Numbered from the stretch's first letter, positions 26,986 to 36,165 are shown. The stretch is DNA of 64,000 nt from Kosakonia pseudosacchari (GCF_900184035.1 NZ_FXWP01000009.1:186001-250000), one strand, 5' to 3'. Numbers and translations: made by a program. The notes: generated by a model from the letters alone, not told the origin.

Positions 26986-29975
26986 TTCAGATACACACTC
27001 CCGCTGTCGATCCAGTAATGGCTGCCGCTATGGCGGCGATCGGCCAGCGTATTCAGTTTAAAAGTTAACGCGTCTGCGGCGACCGGCGTACCATCCTGGA
27101 GCCAGGCTTCACTTAAAGTGAACGATTCCGGCCCGTGCTGTTTATTGCCGCCGCTGAACTGCAAACGGACATTCAACACGCCGTCGCCCGCGATGGTTTT
27201 CGCCAGTTCCTGCGAGTTGATACTCAACGTGTAGAGCGGCGTAGCAGGCCAGCGGGCGTTCGCGAGCTGGCGGAAACCGAGCGTAACATTACCGCGCAGC
27301 GGGAAGTGTAAACGCGCATCCAGTTTCGCACCGGGTTTATCAAGATCGATATCGTGATACCAGATATTCTCATCGCGCAAGGTATTGACGACGTTATCCA
27401 GCACACCGAGGTAGCGCACGGTGGAATAGGCACCGATATCCGCCGCTTTAAAGTTAAAACGCGGCAGACGCAAATCGAGCGCCAGGCTGCACAGCATCGC
27501 GCCCACGGCGGCTGTGGATTTCGGGTTGCCGATCTTACCCTGCTGGCTGAACGGATACCACTCGTGTACGCGGTATTTATCAAGCCAGATCATGCGGTTA
27601 ACCGGCACAGGTTGCAGGTGGCGAATCAGCGCCTGCACGCCGGGTAAGCAGCCCGGACGGCCGGTAATCAGCAGCACATCGCAGCAGTAGTGGCTGATGG
27701 CTTCGCAAACCGCATGCAGCGGGGCGGTCAGGGTGAATTGCCCGGCCAGCATCGCATCCTGCAACTCACGGAAATTAACCTGCAACGGGACAGCCAGCAC
27801 ATCGAACTCTGCCGAACCGGACGGCAGCGCATGATCGATCGCCTGCTTCAGGTAGTTCATGACATTGCGCGTCGGCAGTTGCGTGAGCAGTTCGCCGAAG
27901 GTGGCATGCAACCCGGCGAGCGGATCGTTAATGTCGCTCTCTTCCCACGCGGCAAGAATGGCGTGACCAATCGGCATAAACAGTTGCAGCGTCGTCTGCT
28001 GACGCAGCACGGCCTGAGTATCAATACGCCCGGAATCACCAAACAGTGTTGCCATGATCGCGGCGGCATCGGTGATGCCGGCTTTTTGCATCTGTGTTTG
28101 CAACGCCGGCAGCACACAGCGCTGGATCACATCCAGCAACACGTCATCCCCGGCGACTTTAAACCCTTCGCGGAACAGCAGCTGCGGGGTGATTTTGACG
28201 TTGCTGCCGGTGCCATCGTCCAGTTGATAATGGGTGATCGCCATGTCTGTGGTGCCGCCGCCGATGTCAACGGAGGCCACGCGCAGCGAACGACCTTTTA
28301 CCGCGCCCGGTGCTTCTTCGCGATCCGGGCGGGCAAGCGAGGCGAAAAACGTTTCGGTTTGCCCGGCAAAACGGGAGATCGCTTCGTTGTACAGCCACAC
28401 CAGTTGACCACAACTGGCTTCGTCCCACTCCATCTGAATGTGGGGCACGGGCACCACGCTTTTTTCCTGCTGCTTGCGGTTAGCAAAGTCTTCATCCTGC
28501 GGATGCCAGCCCATCGCTTTCCATACCAGCGCGATGGCCTCAAACATGCGGCGACGGAAGATTTCACGCTCCTGCTTCGGCATTGCCGAGGGCAGGGTAA
28601 GAATAATGGTACGTAGCTGGCGCGGAGACGCCGGAAAGCCCAGGCGCAGACGTGTGGCGACACTGTTGATCTGCCCGAGCGCCTGCGACAGCAATTCGCA
28701 CAGCATATGGGTCATCAGCGTACTGCGGCTGTACTGCGGGGAGAAGACTGGTAAACGCTCATCCAGCGGCAGGCTATACAGCGGCTGGCCTTCGTCATTC
28801 ATCAGGTTCATCAGCGGGAAGGCGGTTGCCAGCGGTTCGCGCTGGGTTTTGCTGTTCATCTGGCTAAAGCGCCAGTCCTGCAAGACCGGCGTTTCGTCCC
28901 ACAGATAGCGGCGCGGGCTCGAAATGCCGCTATTGCCTTCGGTGCCGAGACGCTGCGTTGCCAGTTTGCGGGCTTCGTCACCCACGCGGACGATCGATGG
29001 CCAAATAAAGGCGTCTTCGCGACCACTCTCAACAGAGAAGTGCTGTTTGCCAAAGCGCGCTTCAGAAAACTCAAGACGGCTGGTAAACAGCGGCTCATTC
29101 AGGAACTGCGGCTCACTGAGCGAACGCACCTGTAATTCCGCTGTCTGGCGCAACCCATCGTTGGCATCACCGTGATCTTCAATGATCACGCCGCAGGTGT
29201 GGGTGTTGCCGACATCCAGAATCAGATCGACCGGGATCGCCGGAGTACTTAACGTATGCGTGACGATTTTGACTTCCGGCACCTGCAACTGCATACCGAG
29301 CAGGCTCATCAGATTCAGCCAGTGCGCCTGGTATTCAAAACCGCGCAAGGCCTGGTTAATTTCGCGCTCGCTGCGGGTTTCATGTTGGGTAATAAATTGC
29401 AAAAACGCTTCGCGCAGCCAGCCATCAACCCAGGTTTGATCGAGGAAATCCGCCACTTCGTCATCGCGCCAGGCCAGCGAGAACCGCGTGCCATTGAGAA
29501 TATCGTTTTCCTGCGGAGCGAGTGACGCCGGCGAATTGCCGTTAATCTGGCTGTCGAGCGCCAGCGCCACGCGGTGTGTATTTCCGGCGCTGTCCGGTTC
29601 GCTGAGCTTGCGGATTTGCACGCGCGCCCAGTTATCCGGGCCTTCAACGAAGGTGCGGGGCGGGTTAAAGCGCAGAAAAGGGATCGGCAGCCAGACGCCA
29701 TCGAGGATCGATAACGAATATTGCAGCGAATGGGTGCTTTCAGGTTTCACCACTTCCGGCTGACCGCCATCGCGGTTTGGCAGCGTATAACGTTCGTTGA
29801 CCAGATCGAAATCAAGACGCAGCAGCGGGCCGTTGGCGGTTTTCCGCACAAATCGACCGCTGTTGGCGGAATCCTGCGGTGTCAGGCCGAAATCAAGAAA
29901 CTGCACGCCGCTATTGGCAATCAGCGTCACGCTCTGTTTGTAGTCGCAAAGATTAACCAGCATAAACTCAGTCAC
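26982..29975 (-). CDS. srfB: SrfB-family protein with actin/Hsp70-like ATPase motifs
   Basis: A 997-residue cytoplasmic protein. About the first 240 residues form a unique domain. An actin-superfamily ATPase core then shows a phosphate-1 motif, L-I-L-D-V-G-N-T-H-T-C-G (~251-262), and a phosphate-2 motif, S-V-D-I-G-G-G-T-T-D-M-A (~565-576), followed by an adenosine-type region with L-L-I-T-G-R-P-G. This matches the SrfB family of putative virulence or chaperone-like factors. It overlaps srfA by eight bases and srfC by four. Confidence 0.9.
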   Translation of the reverse strand: MTEFMLVNLCDYKQSVTLIANSGVQFLDFGLTPQDSANSGRFVRKTANGPLLRLDFDLVNERYTLPNRDGGQPEVVKPESTHSLQYSLSILDGVWLPIPFLRFNPPRTFVEGPDNWARVQIRKLSEPDSAGNTHRVALALDSQINGNSPASLAPQENDILNGTRFSLAWRDDEVADFLDQTWVDGWLREAFLQFITQHETRSEREINQALRGFEYQAHWLNLMSLLGMQLQVPEVKIVTHTLSTPAIPVDLILDVGNTHTCGVIIEDHGDANDGLRQTAELQVRSLSEPQFLNEPLFTSRLEFSEARFGKQHFSVESGREDAFIWPSIVRVGDEARKLATQRLGTEGNSGISSPRRYLWDETPVLQDWRFSQMNSKTQREPLATAFPLMNLMNDEGQPLYSLPLDERLPVFSPQYSRSTLMTHMLCELLSQALGQINSVATRLRLGFPASPRQLRTIILTLPSAMPKQEREIFRRRMFEAIALVWKAMGWHPQDEDFANRKQQEKSVVPVPHIQMEWDEASCGQLVWLYNEAISRFAGQTETFFASLARPDREEAPGAVKGRSLRVASVDIGGGTTDMAITHYQLDDGTGSNVKITPQLLFREGFKVAGDDVLLDVIQRCVLPALQTQMQKAGITDAAAIMATLFGDSGRIDTQAVLRQQTTLQLFMPIGHAILAAWEESDINDPLAGLHATFGELLTQLPTRNVMNYLKQAIDHALPSGSAEFDVLAVPLQVNFRELQDAMLAGQFTLTAPLHAVCEAISHYCCDVLLITGRPGCLPGVQALIRHLQPVPVNRMIWLDKYRVHEWYPFSQQGKIGNPKSTAAVGAMLCSLALDLRLPRFNFKAADIGAYSTVRYLGVLDNVVNTLRDENIWYHDIDLDKPGAKLDARLHFPLRGNVTLGFRQLANARWPATPLYTLSINSQELAKTIAGDGVLNVRLQFSGGNKQHGPESFTLSEAWLQDGTPVAADALTFKLNTLADRRHSGSHYWIDSGSVYLK

Positions 29976-31329
29976 CTGTTTTTCTGAACGTCACCGGAAC
30001 GGTGGTGTGGGCGTCAAAACGCGCGCTGCATTCCGCGACGTCGTTGCTGCTTGCTTTACAGGAAATGTCCGGCATCGGGTAACGCGTCCCGTCGCTGCAA
30101 CGGGCGTTGCTGCGGCTCTTAATCAGCAGTTCACCGGTTTCATGCAGGCCGGAGAACAGATCGGCGCGGCAGGTTACATTTTTACCCATCACAATACGCG
30201 CCGTCCCTTTGTTGTTCTGGATCTGGTAGCGCACGGCAGGGGCTTTGCCGGTGACCGGATCTTTCACATCCATCGCCACTCGCCAGTTACCGTTAAGGAA
30301 TTTGGTGGAGCCAATTTTGACTTCTAACGCATCCATCACCAGCACATCTTTCGGGATGGCGGCGATAACAACCGGTCCTTTCTCTTCCGGTTTGACTTCC
30401 GGTGCTTTGGCGGCAGGCGCCACAATTTCAGCCTGATGCAGCGGCAGATTCACCGCCAGCTCAGGCAGCGGCTCGGCTTGCATCAGCGGCGGCGCAATAG
30501 CGACCGGTTCGGCTTTTGCGACGACCGGGGCTGGCGCAGGTGCTTGTTGTTGCTGATTGAGCACCAGCGGCACGGCAATGGCAGCCGCGACAGCCGCAGC
30601 AACGGGCAATGCCCACAGACCGTAGCGGCGGTTTTTTTTCACCTCTGGCACAGGATCCGGCTGAGGAGCGGGTTCCGGTGCAACCACCGGCGCGGCTTCC
30701 TGCACGGGCGGGGCAGCCACAGGTTGCGGTTTGATTTCCGCTTGCGGCGTTAACAGCGGCGCATCCGCCTGGCTGAATGTGACCTCGACAGCAGGCTCTT
30801 CTTCCGGCTCTGGCTCCGGTTCGATAACAATTTCAGGGATTTCTGGCTCCGGTTCCTGTAAACACTCAAGCACATTTTCGCGGGCGCTTTCATTGAGATT
30901 CACAAAGCCCCAGAAGGTGATGACCGGTTTGCCATCAACGAGGAAGACATGGTTTTCGCCAGGGAATTGCAGCGCTTTTTCCAGCAGCGAGCCAAACAGT
31001 TGCTGCGCGGTTTTCGGTGATTGCAGGCATTTGCGGCTCAGCGCGGCGGCGCTGTCCAGCGTGCTCTCAAGGTAACGCAGCGCGCGGGCGCGCGCCTCTG
31101 GATCCGCCGCTTTCCAGGCCAGGGCGCGGCCATCGATGGGTGAATACCAGTCGACCCGATCGCCTTCATCATTGACCTGGGGTATTGCCAGGCAATCTAC
31201 CAGCGCCTGCTGCTTTCGCAGACGCAGTGCTTCACGAATTTGCAATGCCGAATCGAATACGGCCTGACCGCCGCCGCCAACGGCCTGGAAATCATCCAAA
31301 TCGCCGCTACGCAAGAGAGTTTTTGCCAC
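29968..31329 (-). CDS. srfA: SrfA-family bitopic membrane protein
   Basis: First gene of srfABC, 453 residues. Visible layout: N-terminal soluble domain (1-155), an acidic then proline-rich linker (155-232), K-K-N-R-R followed by one transmembrane helix (~236-257), an Ala/Pro linker, and a C-terminal domain (~310-453) with four or five Cys (V-T-C-R, A-R-C-S, I-S-C-K, A-E-C-S). The positive-inside rule puts the N-terminus in the cytoplasm and the Cys-rich domain in the periplasm. It would link the cytoplasmic SrfB/SrfC pair to the envelope. The start M-A-K-T-L-L-R-S at 31329 is followed by a divergent region shared with a DppA-like gene. Confidence 0.85.
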   Translation of the reverse strand: MAKTLLRSGDLDDFQAVGGGGQAVFDSALQIREALRLRKQQALVDCLAIPQVNDEGDRVDWYSPIDGRALAWKAADPEARARALRYLESTLDSAAALSRKCLQSPKTAQQLFGSLLEKALQFPGENHVFLVDGKPVITFWGFVNLNESARENVLECLQEPEPEIPEIVIEPEPEPEEEPAVEVTFSQADAPLLTPQAEIKPQPVAAPPVQEAAPVVAPEPAPQPDPVPEVKKNRRYGLWALPVAAAVAAAIAVPLVLNQQQQAPAPAPVVAKAEPVAIAPPLMQAEPLPELAVNLPLHQAEIVAPAAKAPEVKPEEKGPVVIAAIPKDVLVMDALEVKIGSTKFLNGNWRVAMDVKDPVTGKAPAVRYQIQNNKGTARIVMGKNVTCRADLFSGLHETGELLIKSRSNARCSDGTRYPMPDISCKASSNDVAECSARFDAHTTVPVTFRKTGD

Positions 31330-31418
31330 GTTTTCATCCCATAGACTTCTTCACGCGTCTACTATACGCAAACTTCTTACCAGTAAAAGGCAGAAGAAAG
31401 CGCAAAACCATTGAATTC

Positions 31419-31439
31419 TCGACGCATTGAGCGCGTCGA
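31419..31439. promoter_or_regulatory. Palindrome in the srfA / DppA-like divergent region
   Basis: TCGACGC (31419-31425) and GCGTCGA (31433-31439) form a perfect 7-7-7 dyad in an otherwise AT-rich region of 280 bases. No T-tract follows. It is about 90 bases from srfA and 170 bases from the DppA-like start, so it could be an operator for either. Confidence 0.4.
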
Positions 31440-31609
31440 ACCCGCTTGACGGCACGAAATGTATTTAACACAAATTTATTTATTAATAATGGTGGATATT
31501 TCAGCAAAAACAAATGCTTTAGCATAACCTGATGCGGAATCATTATTTGCCACATCTCATCTGCTGTGCTGAGATTAATGCTCCATATAAAAAAAGAAGG
31601 CTCCTGATA

Positions 31610-33208
31610 ATGTCCACGGGAAAAACGCTGCTCGCCCTTGCGCTGAGCACACTGTTACCGGCAAGTGCCGCATGGGCGGCGTCCAACGATACAATTATTT
31701 ACTGCTCCGAAGCGTCACCGGAATCCTTTAACCCGCAAATTGCCAGCTCCGGGCCGACATTTGTTGCCAGCTCGCAGGTGCTTTATAACCGCCTGGTCAC
31801 CTTTGATCCGGTGAAAAATACGCCAATCCCTTCGCTGGCGACCGACTGGAAAGTCTCTGACGACGGTAAAACCTGGACTTTTACGCTGCGCCAGGGCGTG
31901 AAATTCAACAGCAATAAGTATTTCAAACCGACGCGCGACTTTAACGCCGATGACGTCGTCTTCTCTGTGATGCGCCAGATGGATCCGAAACATCCTTATC
32001 ATAATGTTTCGCAAGGTAATTACGAATACTTCACCGATGTCGGCCTTGATAAGCTGATCAAAGAAGTGAAAAAAATCGATGATAACCATGTTCAGTTTGT
32101 ACTGAACGAGCCGAATGCCGCATTTCTTGCCGACTGGGGGATGGATTTCGCGTCCATTCTCTCTGCGGAATACGCGGATGCGATGCTGAAAAAAGGCACG
32201 CCGGAGAACGTCGATAACTGGCCAATCGGCACCGGTCCGTACGCCTTGCAACAATACAAAACCGACGCGCAGATCCGTTATATTGCCAACCCCAATTATT
32301 GGGATGGCGAAGTGCCGACTAAACATCTGATCTTCTCTATTACCCCGGATGTGCAAACTCGTCTGGCGAAGCTGCAAACCAATGAGTGCCAGATTATTCC
32401 CGCGCCCGCGCCGGTGCAGTTCGAACAGATCAAAAACAATAAAGACTTAACGCTGCATACCATTGATGCGCTGAATGTTGGCTACCTCGCGTTTAACACC
32501 GAGAAAAAGCCGTTTGATAACGTGCTGGTGCGTCAGGCGCTGAACTATGCGACTGACAAACAAGCCATTGTCAATGCGGTGTTCCTCGGTTCCGGTACGG
32601 TGGCAAAATCACCGCTGCCACCGAACATGCTCGGGTTTAATAAAGATCTGAAGGATTACAGCTACGATCCTGAAAAAGCCAAAGCACTGCTCAAGCAGGC
32701 CGGGCTGGAAAAGGGCTTTGAAGCGACGCTGTGGTCGATGCCGGTGCAGCGTCCCTATAACCCGAACTCACGCCGCATTGCCGAAATGATCCAGGCGGAC
32801 TGGGCGAAAGTCGGCGTCAAGGCGAAGATTGTCTCCTATGAATGGGGTGAATATCTGGCCGGTATGCGCAAAGGCGAACACGATACCGCACTGTTCGGCT
32901 GGATGTCGGATAACGGCGACCCGGATAACTTTGCCGATGTGCTGCTCGGTTGCAACAGCATCAAAACTGGCTCCAACGCCGCCCGCTGGTGCGATAAGAG
33001 TTATGATGCACTGGTGCAGAAAGCCAAAGTCACTGCCGCTCCTGCCGAGCGCGCCAAACTTTACAGCCAGGCGCAGGAGATTTTCTACCAGCAGGCACCG
33101 TGGATCGCGCTGGCGAACGGTAAAACGTTTTACGCCACCCGCAGTAACGTCAGCGGTTATACCGTTAGCCTGATGGGCAGTGATTTTTCTAAAGCGAAGC
33201 TGAATTAA
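31610..33208 (+). CDS. DppA-family peptide ABC transporter substrate-binding protein
   Basis: Periplasmic binding protein of 532 residues with a Sec signal peptide (cleavage expected after A-A-W-A, residue ~22) and the mature start S-N-D-T-I-I-Y-C-S-E-A-S-P-E-S-F-N-P. It is a paralogue of the protein at 1-1513, sharing P-T-R-D-F-N-A-D-D-V, Y-A-D-A-M-L-K-x-G-T-P-E and P-V-Q-R-P-Y-N-P-N. The start at 31610 has AGAAGG upstream; the 26 codons open before it are not signal-like. No permease genes are nearby; it may use a permease in trans. Divergent from srfABC. Confidence 0.9.
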   Translation: MSTGKTLLALALSTLLPASAAWAASNDTIIYCSEASPESFNPQIASSGPTFVASSQVLYNRLVTFDPVKNTPIPSLATDWKVSDDGKTWTFTLRQGVKFNSNKYFKPTRDFNADDVVFSVMRQMDPKHPYHNVSQGNYEYFTDVGLDKLIKEVKKIDDNHVQFVLNEPNAAFLADWGMDFASILSAEYADAMLKKGTPENVDNWPIGTGPYALQQYKTDAQIRYIANPNYWDGEVPTKHLIFSITPDVQTRLAKLQTNECQIIPAPAPVQFEQIKNNKDLTLHTIDALNVGYLAFNTEKKPFDNVLVRQALNYATDKQAIVNAVFLGSGTVAKSPLPPNMLGFNKDLKDYSYDPEKAKALLKQAGLEKGFEATLWSMPVQRPYNPNSRRIAEMIQADWAKVGVKAKIVSYEWGEYLAGMRKGEHDTALFGWMSDNGDPDNFADVLLGCNSIKTGSNAARWCDKSYDALVQKAKVTAAPAERAKLYSQAQEIFYQQAPWIALANGKTFYATRSNVSGYTVSLMGSDFSKAKLN

Positions 33209-33218
33209 AGGAGAGGCT

Positions 33219-33452
33219 ATGTCACACCTGGATGAGGTTATCGCCCGCGTTGATGCGGCTATCGAACAGGGCGCTATCATCGGCATGAATGAGCTACTGG
33301 TTGAGCTTAGCGATGATGCGGCGCTGAGCCGGGACGAACGCTACACCCAGCAACAGCGCCTGCGTCAGGCGATTGCGCACCATGGTCGGCAGCACAAAGA
33401 AGATATGGAAGCGCGACGCGAGCAGCTCACCAAAGGTGGCGAGATCCTGTAA
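33219..33452 (+). CDS. ydcY: DUF2526 family protein YdcY
   Basis: A 77-residue soluble, charged helical protein almost identical to E. coli YdcY (M-S-H-L-D-E-V-I-A-R-V-D-A-A-I-E). Function unknown. AAGGAGAGG precedes the ATG, 11 bases after the DppA-like stop, so they may be co-transcribed. It abuts the converging ydcZ stop directly. Confidence 0.93.
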   Translation: MSHLDEVIARVDAAIEQGAIIGMNELLVELSDDAALSRDERYTQQQRLRQAIAHHGRQHKEDMEARREQLTKGGEIL

Positions 33453-33902
33453 TTAAAACTGGCGTCTGGCTACCAGCCAGGCGCCAATTACCAGCAACAC
33501 CGCGCCGCATACCGGACCAATCAGCGCTTTCAGCGCAACGCCCTGGCTTCTTACCACATCCATCACCAGCCCGCCGATAAGCTGGCTTGCGACCAGCACC
33601 GCAATGGTGGTTGCCGCACCGACATACTGATAGCCGCTGATACTGGCAAAGACAAAAAACGACCCCAGCAAACCGGGAATGAGCGTCCACCATTTCACAC
33701 TGGCGTACAACTCCTGAAACCCGGCGACACCGTGTTTGATCAGCAAAATAGAGACAAACAGCACAATGCCGACCAGCGAATTCAGCAGCATGGCGATAAG
33801 AATGGTCGACGCCGACTGGGTAATGCGCACCATTAAGGTATTTTGCACCACCAGGCCAATACCGGCGGCAATCAAAAAGGTGAGGGTGAGCGACTGATTC
33901 AT
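33453..33902 (-). CDS. ydcZ: DMT-family (DUF606) membrane protein YdcZ
   Basis: A 149-residue inner-membrane protein with five predicted helices, the half-size DUF606 type thought to act as a dimeric transporter. It has the same length as, and is nearly identical to, E. coli YdcZ (M-N-Q-S-L-T-L-x-F-L-I-A-A-G-I-G-L-V). Its ATG overlaps the mnaT stop by four bases, so export and acetylation may be linked functions. Confidence 0.93.
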   Translation of the reverse strand: MNQSLTLTFLIAAGIGLVVQNTLMVRITQSASTILIAMLLNSLVGIVLFVSILLIKHGVAGFQELYASVKWWTLIPGLLGSFFVFASISGYQYVGAATTIAVLVASQLIGGLVMDVVRSQGVALKALIGPVCGAVLLVIGAWLVARRQF

Positions 33903-34417
33903 GAAATGGCGTCCGGTTCGGTACGATCATCGAGTTGCAGTTGCATAAACGTCAGATCCAGCCAGCGGCCAAACTTCGTGCCGACCTGCGGCATTTGCCC
34001 GGTGATCACAAACCCAAGTTTGCTGTGCAAATGAATCGAGCCGTGATTTTGCGCTTCGATACCCGCGACCATCACATGTTTTCCGATGCGTCTGGCTTCT
34101 TCAATTAAGCGCTCCATCAGCGCCAGGCCGATACCTTTGCCTTGATGTTCCGGGTGGACATAAACCGAGTGCTCAACCGTATGGCGAAAGCCATCAAAAG
34201 CGCGCCAGTCACCAAACGAGGCATAACCGGTGATAACGCCGTTCTCTTCGCTAACCAGTACCGGGTAGCCCAGCGAGGCGCGCGCTTCATACCAGGCGAT
34301 ACGGTTTTCGACATCCACCGTCTGGTCATTCCAGATTGCTGCGGTATTGACCACTGCATGGTTGTAAATGACGGCGATTGCCGCGCAATCTTCTTTCCCG
34401 GCGTAACGAATATTCAT
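33899..34417 (-). CDS. mnaT: L-amino acid N-acetyltransferase MnaT (YncA)
   Basis: GNAT enzyme of 172 residues, orthologue of E. coli MnaT, which acetylates methionine derivatives such as the sulfone and sulfoximine, and phosphinothricin-like compounds. Acetyl-CoA-binding motif: V-H-P-E-H-Q-G-K-G-I-G-L-A-L near residue 88. E-H-S-V-Y-V and G-I-E-A-Q-N are typical of the phosphinothricin acetyltransferase-like branch. Coupled to ydcZ downstream and only 37 bases from the divergent XRE-cupin gene. Confidence 0.93.
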   Translation of the reverse strand: MNIRYAGKEDCAAIAVIYNHAVVNTAAIWNDQTVDVENRIAWYEARASLGYPVLVSEENGVITGYASFGDWRAFDGFRHTVEHSVYVHPEHQGKGIGLALMERLIEEARRIGKHVMVAGIEAQNHGSIHLHSKLGFVITGQMPQVGTKFGRWLDLTFMQLQLDDRTEPDAIS

Positions 34418-34454
34418 GGTTGAACCTCAAATTTGTACACTATAGTATTACGTT

Positions 34455-35030
34455 ATGAATACTATCTCAGACAATATAAATCAACGGATCAGTGCACGAA
34501 TTCGCGTTGAACGTGAATCACGCGGCTGGTCGCTGAGCGAACTGGCGGAGCGTGCCGGGGTGTCGCGGGCGATGATCCACAAAATTGAACGCGGCGAAAG
34601 TAGCCCGACGGCGGCGCTGCTGGCGCGGCTTTCCGGCGCGTTTGGTATCAGTATGTCAACGCTGATTGCGCGCGCGGAAATGCAGGAAGGTAAATTGCTG
34701 CGCCACGCCGATCAGCCCGTCTGGCGCGATCCGCAGAGTCATTACTTGCGCCGTCACGTCTCGCCGCGCAGTGATTTGCCTATTGACCTGGTGCAAATCG
34801 AGTTGCCCGCCGGGAGCGATATTCCCATGCCTGCCTCCGCCTATGCGCTGGCGCGCCAGCTTATCTGGTTGCAGGAGGGGGAACTGGTGTTCGTTGAAGG
34901 CGACACGCGCCATGAGATGCACGCCGGCGATTGTCTGGAACTCGGCCCGCCGAATGATTGCCGCTTTATCAATGAAAGCCACGCGCCTTGCCGTTATCTG
35001 GTGGTGCGACTAAATCCTTCCAGCTCGTAA
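34455..35030 (+). CDS. XRE-cupin transcriptional regulator
   Basis: A 191-residue regulator with the same architecture as SutR: helix-turn-helix at ~15-70 (L-S-E-L-A-E-R-A-G-V-S-R-A-M-I-H-K-I-E-R-G-E-S-S-P) and a C-terminal cupin (~105-185, G-D-C-L-E-L-G-P). It is divergent from mnaT-ydcZ with 37 bases between starts, and ACTATAGT (34439-34446) in that gap is a perfect palindrome overlapping the likely -10 region. It probably controls mnaT-ydcZ and itself. It is absent from the K-12 order. Confidence 0.88.
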   Translation: MNTISDNINQRISARIRVERESRGWSLSELAERAGVSRAMIHKIERGESSPTAALLARLSGAFGISMSTLIARAEMQEGKLLRHADQPVWRDPQSHYLRRHVSPRSDLPIDLVQIELPAGSDIPMPASAYALARQLIWLQEGELVFVEGDTRHEMHAGDCLELGPPNDCRFINESHAPCRYLVVRLNPSSS

Positions 35031-35097
35031 TGTAAACGCGCTCCTGGCCGTCAGGGACTAGTATCAATAGTTAGTCTGACACGTACAGGAGCGAACA

Positions 35098-36135
35098 ATG
35101 AAACAAGATCCACACCGCAACCGCCGCTGGGTGCTGGCTTCCCGCCCGCATGGCGCGCCCGTCGCCGATAATTTCCGCCTTGAAGAAGATGATATCGCCA
35201 CGCCGGGCGAAGGGCAGGTGTTGCTACGCACCGTTTTCCTCTCGTTAGATCCCTACATGCGCGGGCGAATGAGCGATGCGCCGTCCTATTCGCCGCCGGT
35301 AAAAATAGGTGAAGTGATGTGCGGCGGCACCGTGAGCCGCGTGGTTAAATCGCAACACCCGGATTTCGCGGAAGGTGACTGGGTGCTGGGCTACAGCGGC
35401 TGGCAGGATTACGACATTTCCGGCGGCGAAGGCCTGGTGAAACTGGGCGACAATCCGCCGCACCCGTCGTGGTCGCTCGGTATTCTTGGTATGCCAGGGT
35501 TTACCGCTTATATGGGGTTGCTGGATATCGGCCAGCCGAAAGCCGGTGAAACGTTAGTTGTTGCTGCCGCAACCGGTCCGGTCGGGGCCACGGTGGGGCA
35601 AATCGGCAAAATCAAGGGGTGCCGCGTGGTGGGCGTGGCCGGCGGTAGCGAGAAATGCCGCCATGCGGTTGAGGTGCTGGGGTTCGATCACTGCATTGAT
35701 CATCACGCAGAGGATTTTGCCGAACAACTGGCTGCGGCCTGCCCGCAGGGTATCGATATCTATTTTGAAAATGTCGGCGGAAAAGTATTTGATGCGGTGC
35801 TGCCGTTATTAAATACCTCCGCGCGAATTCCACTTTGTGGGTTAGTCAGCGGCTATAACGCCACCGATCTTCCTGCCGGTCCGGATCGTATTCCGTTATT
35901 AATGGCAACATTGCTGAAAAAACGAATTCGTTTGCAAGGTTTTATTATTGGCCAGGATTACGGTCACCGTATTCATGAATTCCAGCAGGAGATGGAAAAA
36001 TGGATTCGCGAGGAAATAATTCACTACCGTGAGCAATTGATCGAGGGGCTGGAAAATGCGCCAGATGCTTTTATCGGCCTGCTCGAAGGGAAAAATTTCG
36101 GTAAAGTCGTAGTGCAAATCGGGCCTCTCAGCTAA
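35098..36135 (+). CDS. curA: NADPH-dependent curcumin/enone reductase CurA (YncB)
   Basis: Medium-chain dehydrogenase/reductase without zinc, 345 residues as in E. coli CurA, which reduces curcumin and related alpha,beta-unsaturated ketones. Features: L-D-P-Y-M-R-G-R-M near residue 44, cofactor-binding A-A-T-G-P-V-G-A-T-V-G-Q near 155, and Y-F-E-N-V-G-G. An AGGAG site precedes the ATG. Confidence 0.94.
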   Translation: MKQDPHRNRRWVLASRPHGAPVADNFRLEEDDIATPGEGQVLLRTVFLSLDPYMRGRMSDAPSYSPPVKIGEVMCGGTVSRVVKSQHPDFAEGDWVLGYSGWQDYDISGGEGLVKLGDNPPHPSWSLGILGMPGFTAYMGLLDIGQPKAGETLVVAAATGPVGATVGQIGKIKGCRVVGVAGGSEKCRHAVEVLGFDHCIDHHAEDFAEQLAAACPQGIDIYFENVGGKVFDAVLPLLNTSARIPLCGLVSGYNATDLPAGPDRIPLLMATLLKKRIRLQGFIIGQDYGHRIHEFQQEMEKWIREEIIHYREQLIEGLENAPDAFIGLLEGKNFGKVVVQIGPLS

Positions 36136-36140
36136 AAGAA

Positions 36141-36165
36141 TGATGGCGGTGAAAAACCGCCATCA
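36141..36165 (+). terminator. Hairpin after curA
   Basis: Ten-base perfect stem TGATGGCGGT/ACCGCCATCA with loop GAAAA, six bases past the curA stop. A T-tract is nearly absent until about 14 bases later. Confidence 0.6.

Noticed and set aside
27690-28616. 308-codon plus-strand frame inside srfB
   Set aside because: Antisense shadow of a well-conserved 997-residue protein; Gln/Arg/His-rich composition.
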